This document shows positions 24,009 to 30,761 of a stretch of 30,761 nt of DNA, piece after piece. The first letter of the stretch is position 1; every line of letters starts with the position of its first letter. Source of the DNA: an uncultured Bacteroidota bacterium (GTDB lineage: Bacteria; Bacteroidota; Bacteroidia; Chitinophagales; Saprospiraceae). The position numbers were made by a program, and so were the translations under genes. Below the pieces are notes generated by a model. It was not told the DNA's origin. It saw nothing but the letters and a program-made list of their open reading frames with translations, and did not search any database. The DNA is taken from assembly GCA_937876435.1 (NCBI GenBank), contig CALEIL010000405.1, positions 1 to 30,761 of the forward strand, given 5' to 3'.

Positions 24009-24320
24009 ATGGGTGTTACAAAATTTGAAAAATTTACCGATGAACAAAATGCTGTCGCCACCGTAGCGAAAGCATTGGGACATCCCGCCCGGGTGGCAAT
24101 AATCAATCACCTTCTTTCGGTGCATCACTGCATCTGCAGAGACATCGTTGACGTCTTACCCCTTTCACAACCCACCATTGCCCAACACCTCCAGGTGCTC
24201 CATCAAAATGGAGTGATTGTCGGAGATATCCAGGGAAACGCTATTTGCTACCGCGTGAATGAATATGCTATAGACATCCTCCTTCATTATTTGGAATCGG
24301 TGACGACCCGGTTGCCGTGA
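24009..24320 (+). CDS. ArsR-family winged-helix transcription regulator
   Basis: A 103-aa DNA-binding protein. The opening helices (ATVAKALGHPARVAIINHLL) and the helix-turn-helix with recognition helix PLSQPTIAQHLQVLHQNGVI (about 51-70), followed by a beta-wing (GDIQGNAICYRVN), are typical ArsR/SmtB. In the alpha-3 position, CIC (Cys41, Cys43) in HHCICRDIV lines up with the ELCVCDL metal box of ArsR/SmtB sensors, so it might sense a metal or metalloid. The stop codon lies inside the first unit of a 21-bp tandem repeat. It precedes the cytochrome-type module by 235 nt on the same strand and could control it; it may instead only control itself. Confidence 0.88.
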   Translation: MGVTKFEKFTDEQNAVATVAKALGHPARVAIINHLLSVHHCICRDIVDVLPLSQPTIAQHLQVLHQNGVIVGDIQGNAICYRVNEYAIDILLHYLESVTTRLP

Positions 24321-24375
24321 GAACCAATACGGTTGCCGTGAGAACCAATACGGTTGCCATGAGAACCAATACGGT
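24309..24375. repeat. 21-bp tandem repeat, three copies
   Basis: Units at 24309-24329, 24330-24350 and 24351-24371, then CGGT. The first two are identical; the third has one change (GCCGTG to GCCATG). Each unit contains GGTT-N8-AACC. The period is a multiple of three and every unit contains an in-frame TGA, the first of which ends the ArsR-type gene. It could be an operator array, a termination structure or a replication slippage product. Confidence 0.85.
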
Positions 24376-24555
24376 CTGATCAATACCACACTCTCCTCTT
24401 CTATTTAATTTACTTACGACCCATTCACCTCCCCGTTATCGTCCCCTGAGCGAGAATTCTCTAATTGTTTCTTTTCTTTTCACTACTATATTTTCTATAT
24501 TTACTCATGATGAGATTCTGTTTCTTGGGATGAGAGTAATTTTCAACTTCAAATT
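24376..24555. promoter_or_regulatory. Leader region of the cytochrome-type module
   Basis: No ORF. GAGAATTCTC (24452-24461) is a 10-nt palindrome that could be an operator. A pyrimidine-rich tract follows (24463-24480). TATATTTA at 24496-24503 is one mismatch from TAnnTTTG and about 52 nt before the ATG. No convincing -33 element is placed at the right distance, so the promoter call is tentative. Confidence 0.3.
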
Positions 24556-27303
24556 ATGCGGCTAACGATAGCGATTATATTGATATTTGTCGTCGGTCTG
24601 GTGTTTTATTTCAACACCGCGAGCGAACCTCCTATAGATTACAGCACCCAGGTCAAACCCATCATCAATAAAAATTGTATCACCTGCCACGGAGGTGTCA
24701 AAAAGAATGGCGGTTTTAGCCTGCTTTTTCAGGAAGAAGCCATGGCCAATACCGATGCCGGACATCCCGCTATCATCCCCGGAGATCCGGAAAACAGCCC
24801 GTTGATCCAACGACTCAAGGAAACCGATCCTGAACTCCGGATGCCATACCAAAAACCACCCCTCACACGTCAGGAAATCAAGATCATGGAAGAATGGGTG
24901 CGCCAGGGAGCGACCTGGGGCGAACACTGGGCGTACATCCCTCCGGAAGAACCACTCGTACCCGATGCGGTCGCCGAAGCTAATTTGAACGGAAACCAGG
25001 AATCCTATTTCGTCAATGAAATCGATCGTTTTGTCTTTCACGATATGCAAAAAACAGGACTCAGTCCATCAGCCAGAGAGGATACCGGCCGGTTGATCCG
25101 CCGACTACATCTTGATCTTACTGGTCTCCCTCCTTCACCAGAAACCGTATCGCAAATCAAATCCGGGGAACTCACCTATGAAGCTACCGTAGACCGATTG
25201 CTTCAGGATAAAAATTTTGGTGAAAAATGGGCGAGCTGGTGGCTGGATCTTGCCCGGTATGCGGATACCAAAGGGTACGAAAAAGATCAGTCCCGCCCGA
25301 TGTGGTGGTTCCGGGATTACGTGATCAAATCATTCAATGAAGACAAACCGTTCGATCAATTTACCATCGAACAACTGGCCGGTGATCTGCTCCCCGATCC
25401 GAGCCCCGAACAATGGATCGCTACGGCATTTCATCGCAATACCATGAGCAACGATGAAGGGGGTACGCTGGACGAAGAATACCGGATAGCCGCCGTGGTG
25501 GATCGCGTCAATACCACATTTGAAGTATGGCAAAGCACAACCTACGGTTGCGTGCAGTGTCACGCTCATACCTATGACCCATTCAAACACGAGGAATACT
25601 ACGAAGTGATGGCATTTTTCAACAATACAAGAGATGAAGATACCGCCGATGATATGCCCTTGCTGCGGATGTACCCCGACTCTTTGTTGTCATCGGTAGA
25701 GGAACTAGAGCACTGGATCACCAAAAATACGGATGATCCGAACAGGGTCCGAAAAGAAATGCAATTCATTAAAACCCTGGAGCCCAAAGTGCATACCTAC
25801 CACTGTACCGATTTTGTCAATGGGGAATTGAGTGATACCAAATATATGGCTTTGAGGCACAACGGACACTGTTCCCTCCCCGGTGTGTGGCTCAACCATG
25901 CCCAAACGATGGTCATATCATACCAATGCAGTCAGGAGGGTGGAAAAATGACCATTCGCGAAAAGGATAAAAACGGAGAAGTGATCGCTTCGTTTCCCAT
26001 CCGGAAAACCAGGGGAACCGAACTCGATTTTATACCAATAAGACCAGTAGCTGATTCGGTGGATCTGTTTATAGAATTCAGCAACCCGACCCTCGGTCCC
26101 GATCAGAATTCATTCAGAATATTTTGGTTTGCCTTTCGACCACCCTTCCCGGGTAAAGATCTCCCCGGGTTTGAGAAAATCAAAGGGACCTATTACCAGG
26201 TCCTGACTGCGGACACGAAAGGCGTACCCGTCCTGGTCGAAAATCCACCGGCCATGCACCGGACTACCCAGGTATTTGAAAAAGGCAACTGGATGGTCAA
26301 AGGAGCCACGGTCAAGCCCGATGTGCCCGAAGTCCTCAATCCATTCCCGGAAGGTGCCCCACGAAACAGACTCGGACTGGCGCAGTGGATCGTGGATGAA
26401 CAAAATCCTCTGACCGCCCGAACGGTGGTCAATCGTATCTGGCAACAAATATTTGGACAGGGACTGGTCACAACGGTCGAAGACCTCGGCTCACAGTCAG
26501 AACCCTCCGTGCACCGCGAATTGCTCGATTGGTTAGCCGTTAGGTTGGTGAAAGAACACAAATGGCATCTGAAACCATTGATTCGGGATATCGTACTCTC
26601 CGGGACCTATCGCCAGTCTTCTGCTGTCACCGACCAGCATAGAGAGGTGGATCCCTACAATCTGTATTATGCCAGAGGGCCCCGTTTTCGGCTTTCTGCG
26701 GAACAAATCCGGGACCAGGCACTCGCCGTCAGTGGCTTATTGAGCGCTAAAATGTATGGCCCCAGCGTGATGCCCCCCCAACCTGATGATATATGGCAAA
26801 CCGTGTACAATGGTGAAAAATGGGTGACGGCTGAAGGGGAAGACAGATATCGAAGAGGAGTGTATACATTTATCAAAAGAACCAGTCCGTATCCCTCACT
26901 TGTTAGTTTTGATGCCGGCAGCAGAGAAATCTGCCAGATTCAGCGCACCAGAACCAATACCCCTTTGCAGGCTTTGGTTACACTCAACGATCCGGTATAT
27001 ACCGAAGCGGCGCTGGCCTGGGCGGACAAATTGCTTAAGACGGGAGGAGATGCCGAAAAGCTGATCAAAATTGCGTACTATGAAGCTACATTCAGGTCGG
27101 TTTCTTCCGAAAAATCAGATGCCTTTCTGAAACTGTACGAGCAAGCCATAGAACATTTTGAGGAGGACGATAAATATCTGGACAAATACCTGTCTATCGG
27201 AGTATTGAACCTGAAGGAACGGGAGAATAGGCTCGAACTGGCTGCATTGTCCATAGTGTGTTCGGCGATTATGAATTTGGATGAATTTTTGACAAAGACG
27301 TAG
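24556..27303 (+). CDS. PSD1 family protein with cytochrome c domains (PSCyt1-DUF1549-DUF1553)
   Basis: A 915-aa protein of a kind best known in Planctomycetes. An N-terminal membrane helix (1-20) anchors it in the periplasm. A PSCyt1 cytochrome c domain (about 28-120) has the heme site CITCH (Cys41, Cys44, His45). DUF1549/PSCyt2 (about 150-360) ends in a second CxxCH, CVQCH (Cys332, Cys335, His336). A beta-rich domain (about 410-600) and DUF1553/PSD1 (about 615-870: GLAQWIVDEQNPLTARTVVN, RFRLSAEQIRDQAL) follow. The function of these proteins is not established; two heme sites suggest electron transfer coupled to oxidation of a carbohydrate or related substrate. It is followed after 2 nt by the DUF1501 gene, its usual partner. 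Length and domain order are normal for the family. Confidence 0.92.
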   Translation: MRLTIAIILIFVVGLVFYFNTASEPPIDYSTQVKPIINKNCITCHGGVKKNGGFSLLFQEEAMANTDAGHPAIIPGDPENSPLIQRLKETDPELRMPYQKPPLTRQEIKIMEEWVRQGATWGEHWAYIPPEEPLVPDAVAEANLNGNQESYFVNEIDRFVFHDMQKTGLSPSAREDTGRLIRRLHLDLTGLPPSPETVSQIKSGELTYEATVDRLLQDKNFGEKWASWWLDLARYADTKGYEKDQSRPMWWFRDYVIKSFNEDKPFDQFTIEQLAGDLLPDPSPEQWIATAFHRNTMSNDEGGTLDEEYRIAAVVDRVNTTFEVWQSTTYGCVQCHAHTYDPFKHEEYYEVMAFFNNTRDEDTADDMPLLRMYPDSLLSSVEELEHWITKNTDDPNRVRKEMQFIKTLEPKVHTYHCTDFVNGELSDTKYMALRHNGHCSLPGVWLNHAQTMVISYQCSQEGGKMTIREKDKNGEVIASFPIRKTRGTELDFIPIRPVADSVDLFIEFSNPTLGPDQNSFRIFWFAFRPPFPGKDLPGFEKIKGTYYQVLTADTKGVPVLVENPPAMHRTTQVFEKGNWMVKGATVKPDVPEVLNPFPEGAPRNRLGLAQWIVDEQNPLTARTVVNRIWQQIFGQGLVTTVEDLGSQSEPSVHRELLDWLAVRLVKEHKWHLKPLIRDIVLSGTYRQSSAVTDQHREVDPYNLYYARGPRFRLSAEQIRDQALAVSGLLSAKMYGPSVMPPQPDDIWQTVYNGEKWVTAEGEDRYRRGVYTFIKRTSPYPSLVSFDAGSREICQIQRTRTNTPLQALVTLNDPVYTEAALAWADKLLKTGGDAEKLIKIAYYEATFRSVSSEKSDAFLKLYEQAIEHFEEDDKYLDKYLSIGVLNLKERENRLELAALSIVCSAIMNLDEFLTKT

Positions 27304-27305
27304 GT

Positions 27306-28802
27306 ATGAAGATTTCAAAACTGATCGATGAATTTCAGAAAAGGGAAATAGAAAGCACTACCCGCAGGCATTTTATCAGGGATTGTGTGTCCGGTATGGG
27401 GACCGCGGCATTTGGTGCGATGATGTTGTCCTCTTGTGGGAGTAACACCTCTGCAGCATCCAAACTCAGCGCGCGGGATCTCAATCCTCTGGCCCCGCTA
27501 CCTCCGCATTTTGCACCCAAAGCCAAACGGGTCATTTATCTCCATATGGCCGGTGCTCCCTCTCAACTTGAGTTGTTTGACTTCAAACCGGAACTTCAAA
27601 AATTGCACAACCAACCCTGCCCGGAATCATTTCTGGAGGGAAAGAAATTTGCCTTTATCCGGGGAGTCCCCAATATGCTGGGGCCACAGGCAGAATTTAA
27701 ACAAAGGGGAGAATCCGGAGCCTGGGTCTCGGATAATCTACCCCATTTCGCTACCATGGCCGATGAGGTTAGTTTCCTGAAAGCAGTCCATACCGATCAG
27801 TTTAATCATGGGCCGGCTCAATTGTTTATGCACACCGGAAGCGCCAGACTGGGTAGACCCAGCCTCGGATCGTGGGTGACGTACGGTCTGGGTTCAGAAA
27901 ATAATAATCTCCCGGGATTTGTGGTACTTACCTCCGGCGGAAAAACTCCCGATGCCGGGAAAAGTGTGTGGGGGAGTGGCTTCCTTCCATCGGTATATCA
28001 AGGGGTGCAGTGCCGATCCAAGGGGGATCCGGTTTTGTATATTCAGGATCCTCACGGCGTCGACAGGGGCTTGAAAAAGAATGTGATAGAAGCCATCAAC
28101 AAGGTCAATCAGGAGGAATTTTCCGATTATGGCGATCCGGAAATTCTGGCGAGGATCAACCAGTACGAAATGGCATTCCGGATGCAAATCGCGGTTCCCG
28201 ACGTGATGAATATCGATGATGAACCATCATACATACAGGAATTGTACGGTACCGAACCAGGCAAGGAAAGTTTTGCCAACAATTGCCTCCTGGCCAGGAA
28301 ACTGGTCGAAAAAGGAGTGCGGTTTGTTCAGCTTTACGACTGGGGATGGGATTCCCATGGAACGGGTGAAAGTACAGCTATCGATTACGGTTTTAGAAAT
28401 AAGTGTCGTCAGATTGATCGTCCTATGTCGGCTTTGCTCCTGGATCTGAAGCAACGTGGATTATTGGAGGAAACCCTGGTGGTATGGGGTGGGGAATTTG
28501 GAAGAACTCCCATGCAGGAAAACAGAGAAGGCAAGAAAATGGCCTTTTATGGAAGGGACCACCACACGGATGCGTTCACCATGTGGATTGCCGGCGGGGG
28601 GATTGCAAAAGGCGTGTCCCATGGTCAGACCGACGAGGTGGGATATTACGGGGTGGAAGGCAGAACTTCCGTGAACGATATCCATGCCACGATGCTTCAT
28701 GTGCTCGGGTACGATCATGAAAAATTCACCTACAATTTCCAGGGCAGACCTTTCCGGTTGACAGATGTAGGGGGAGAAGTCATCAAACCAATTCTGGCTT
28801 AA
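27306..28802 (+). CDS. DUF1501 domain-containing Tat lipoprotein
   Basis: A 498-aa protein of the DUF1501 family, related to sulfatases and alkaline phosphatases. The N-terminus has a Tat motif TTRRHFI (18-24), a hydrophobic stretch and a lipobox-like LSSC (Cys44), so it is probably exported folded and lipid-anchored. Family motifs: VIYLHMAGAPSQLELFDFKP, FNHGPAQLFMHTG, WDSHG, VVWGGEFGRTP and GRDHH; the His and Asp residues in these would bind metal. It starts 2 nt after the PSD1 gene, the standard pairing seen in Planctomycetes and some Bacteroidota. The substrate is unknown. The next gene follows after 36 nt. Confidence 0.92.
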   Translation: MKISKLIDEFQKREIESTTRRHFIRDCVSGMGTAAFGAMMLSSCGSNTSAASKLSARDLNPLAPLPPHFAPKAKRVIYLHMAGAPSQLELFDFKPELQKLHNQPCPESFLEGKKFAFIRGVPNMLGPQAEFKQRGESGAWVSDNLPHFATMADEVSFLKAVHTDQFNHGPAQLFMHTGSARLGRPSLGSWVTYGLGSENNNLPGFVVLTSGGKTPDAGKSVWGSGFLPSVYQGVQCRSKGDPVLYIQDPHGVDRGLKKNVIEAINKVNQEEFSDYGDPEILARINQYEMAFRMQIAVPDVMNIDDEPSYIQELYGTEPGKESFANNCLLARKLVEKGVRFVQLYDWGWDSHGTGESTAIDYGFRNKCRQIDRPMSALLLDLKQRGLLEETLVVWGGEFGRTPMQENREGKKMAFYGRDHHTDAFTMWIAGGGIAKGVSHGQTDEVGYYGVEGRTSVNDIHATMLHVLGYDHEKFTYNFQGRPFRLTDVGGEVIKPILA

Positions 28803-28838
28803 TATTGAAAGAGCTAAATTCACACTCAAAAGATCAGA

Positions 28839-30263
28839 ATGTTTGATTTTGAAATGTTCTTCGGGCGGTTCCATCCATTGATCGTGCATATTCCTATAGG
28901 GTTTTTGGCCATCGCTATACTTTTTAAAATTTTGGATATCAGGAGTCAATCCAGTACATATAGGCCGGCCCTGAAAGTGACCTTGTTATTATCGGCAGTC
29001 ATGACAGTAGTGACCTGCATCACAGGTCTGTTGCTCTCCGTGGCAGGGACGTATCCGGTCGATGAACTGGATAGACACAAATGGTCCGGCATTTTGCTGG
29101 CGTTATTTACTATCGGCTGGTATATGATTGAATTTCAATTGAATACAAAATCATGGATCAATTATAGTGTCGTCGCGATCACGTCAGTATTCCTGTTTGT
29201 CACGGGGCATCGTGGAGGCGTCCTGACTCATGGAGACAATTACCTGTGGGAAGGAATGCCGGTGGCCTGGCAACAATTCCTGGGCCACGACCCATACGAA
29301 GCCGAAAAACTTGAATTTGATATTTCCAGCCTGGACAGTGCCCTGGTCTACGAAGATATAATCGCCCCTATTCTCGAAGCGAGATGTTATTCCTGTCATA
29401 GCGATCGAAAACAGAAAGGGGAACTTCGCCTGGATAATCCGGATATGATCCGGAAAGGAGGGGAGTCCGGCGATCTTCTGATAGTGGAGGATCTGGAAAA
29501 GAGTAAGTTGTATCGGGTATTGAATCTCCCGTTGGAAGATGATCACCATATGCCACCAAAAGGCAAAACCCAGTTGACAAAATACGAGATAGGTGTGATC
29601 GGTTCCTGGATCAGGGAAGGCGGTAAAACTGAGCAAATGGCCGGGCAATACCACGATCAACAGGATTTGAAAGTCTGGTACGACGACCTGATTTCTGATG
29701 AAAAACTGTTTTCCAATCCTCTCATCCCGACCGAAGAAGTATCATCCCCCGATGAAGCGTTGCTCGAAAGCCTCCGGGATAGTGGAGTACTGATTCAGCA
29801 CGTCGGTGTCAATAATCCGTATCTTGAAGTGTCGTTTATCAACGTCCCCCTATTACAACCCACATTGATCCGGGAGGTTGCAAAACTTAAAGAACAGGTG
29901 ATTTGGGTTGATATTTCGGGGAAGGAATTGACGGACACCCATTTGGATGAATTAAGCAACCTGATAAAAACAACAGACCTAAATCTGGCCCAATGCTCCT
30001 TACCGGACCAGGGGTTACAAAAACTTTCAGCCTTGAAAGATATCCAGATCCTCAATTTGACCGGTGCGCAGTGGTCCGGATCCGACATCAGCATACTGGC
30101 CGGATGGCCCCGACTCAGGAAGGTATTCACGTATCAATCGGATATTTCCCCGGAGTCGGTGACAGACTTCAGGAGAAATCATCCCCATATTCTGGTGGAT
30201 ACCGGTGGGTATAATCTGCCCGTCGTTCCCCGGGATACCATAGAATTTAGGTACGTGAGATGA
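28839..30263 (+). CDS. DUF2231-like membrane protein with cytochrome c site and LRR-like tail
   Basis: A 474-aa protein with three parts. Four membrane helices (about 12-33, 44-67, 82-102, 106-124) include FHPLIVHIPIGF and a HRGG motif, as in DUF2231-type proteins. A planctomycete-type cytochrome c domain (about 168-265) has CYSCH (Cys183, Cys186, His187) and the likely axial Met238 in HHMPPKGK. Residues about 340-440 are leucine-rich-repeat-like (WVDISGKELTDTHLDELSNL, LQILNL-type strands). It probably passes electrons between the membrane and the periplasmic heme of the PSD1 protein. It is third in the module, 36 nt after the DUF1501 gene. Whether the four helices also bind heme b cannot be judged from sequence alone. 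Confidence 0.86.
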   Translation: MFDFEMFFGRFHPLIVHIPIGFLAIAILFKILDIRSQSSTYRPALKVTLLLSAVMTVVTCITGLLLSVAGTYPVDELDRHKWSGILLALFTIGWYMIEFQLNTKSWINYSVVAITSVFLFVTGHRGGVLTHGDNYLWEGMPVAWQQFLGHDPYEAEKLEFDISSLDSALVYEDIIAPILEARCYSCHSDRKQKGELRLDNPDMIRKGGESGDLLIVEDLEKSKLYRVLNLPLEDDHHMPPKGKTQLTKYEIGVIGSWIREGGKTEQMAGQYHDQQDLKVWYDDLISDEKLFSNPLIPTEEVSSPDEALLESLRDSGVLIQHVGVNNPYLEVSFINVPLLQPTLIREVAKLKEQVIWVDISGKELTDTHLDELSNLIKTTDLNLAQCSLPDQGLQKLSALKDIQILNLTGAQWSGSDISILAGWPRLRKVFTYQSDISPESVTDFRRNHPHILVDTGGYNLPVVPRDTIEFRYVR

Positions 30264-30761
30264 AAATATTTTAACTCAACCCATAATCTGGTTCCTGTGA
30301 ACTTCAATGTGATCGCAGGTGGGTCAGGGTTTACTAATCTGATGGCCTGGGGCAGGACAAACTGGCCGTTGTAACTTTTCAGAAATTAATATTGACAGGC
30401 GTATACCGTACAGGAAATATATTCGCTACGTTTTGAAATTTTCCGGGCCGGAGCTCCGGCAGGCAAGTTAAAAACGTCCCGGGTATACTATTGATCCCGG
30501 GTTGTAGGGAACATCAAATTCCCATCAATAATTGCACTCCGGTTTCCAATTGGCGGCATGTCATGCGCATGGCACCCCAAAAAATGGTGGAGGTATAAAC
30601 CTGATCGCTGCTCTATCTTTTGTCCCATCAATTTTGGTCAGAGACATCCATGGTCACCCGGTCCCAGGGTAGTTCTTGCGATACGGAGACTTGTTAAAGA
30701 AAAAATAAATCACCTGGACGACTGACCAAATAAGAAGCAATGGTGTCATAATATGGTATAA
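30264..30761. other. Gene-free tail with palindromes; possible ORF end at right edge
   Basis: No ORF over 60 aa is contained here. Seen: a 14-nt palindrome GCCGGAGCTCCGGC (30447-30460) and TCCCGGG at 30477-30483 and 30495-30501. On the minus strand a frame is open from the window edge (30761) for about 35 codons, with a hydrophobic stretch PLLLIWSVVQVIYFFF, ending at a TGA near 30656. It could be the end of a membrane protein lying mostly outside the window. It is too short to call. Confidence 0.3.

Noticed and set aside
24165..24389. Minus-strand ORF with a YWFSRQP heptapeptide repeat
   Set aside because: It is the antisense reading of the 21-bp tandem repeat and of the ArsR gene, with no start context or homology.
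30640..30710. Minus-strand peptide ending PWDRVTMDVSDQN, as a frameshifted gene end
   Set aside because: It looks protein-like, but a stop lies directly upstream in that frame and no frameshift can be shown from 20 codons.
30558..30725. Short plus-strand ORF of about 55 codons
   Set aside because: Its composition is not protein-like and there is no recognisable motif or start signal.

Overview
This window looks like chromosomal DNA from a member of the Bacteroidota, most likely a gliding, Saprospirales-like lineage. The lineage guess is an inference from gene content. The supporting features are a gliding-type (type IX secretion) C-terminal sorting domain, a DUF4837 lipoprotein, DUF4199 and DUF4159 proteins, a BatA-type protein, a degenerate Bacteroidota-type dihydroorotase, HemJ, -7 elements of the TAnnTTTG type, and a general lack of strong Shine-Dalgarno sequences. 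No rRNA, tRNA, CRISPR array or complete mobile element was found. Most of the window is ordinary housekeeping and envelope content. The less usual content is in the last 7 kb and in several intergenic repeats.

Layout. 1-3.4 kb: fructose-1,6-bisphosphatase (minus strand), an intergenic stretch with nonamer repeats and a REP-like hairpin, an SMP-30/gluconolactonase (plus) and a NodB-fold lipoprotein (minus). 3.4-4.8 kb: a large cytoplasmic TPR protein (minus). 5.3-12.7 kb: a plus-strand run of PlsC-like acyltransferase, ligA, a secreted D-Ala-D-Ala dipeptidase, a MoxR ATPase, a DUF4837 lipoprotein and, overlapping it by 4 nt, a gliding-motility-type surface protein. 12.8-21.1 kb: a long, tightly packed minus-strand block read right to left: rsmE, DUF4159, hemJ, a BatA/vWA protein, pseudo-dihydroorotase, then a 234-nt gap with a good promoter candidate, DUF4199, a GT2 glycosyltransferase, gmhA and gmhB. 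21.4-23.6 kb: RseP site-2 protease and a DUF1801/YdeI protein (plus). 23.6-24.0 kb: octamer mini-arrays. 24.0-30.3 kb: an ArsR-type regulator followed by a three-gene module of the type best known from Planctomycetes: PSD1/DUF1549/DUF1553 with cytochrome c domains, a DUF1501 Tat lipoprotein, and a four-helix membrane protein with a c-type heme site and LRR-like tail. The last 500 nt hold no gene that I can support.

How the genes may work together. gmhA and gmhB give two steps of nucleotide-activated heptose synthesis and sit with a polyprenyl-phosphate-type glycosyltransferase and a DUF4199 membrane protein, so this sub-operon probably serves envelope glycan assembly. The dipeptidase, NodB-like lipoprotein, acyltransferase and RseP are also envelope functions. 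The c-heme module (24.5-30.3 kb) looks like a periplasmic oxidation and electron-transfer unit of unknown substrate. It lies downstream of a regulator that has a CxC pair where metal-sensing ArsR proteins bind metal. This module, the ligand-less dihydroorotase and the variable-copy octamer arrays are the points most worth following up.
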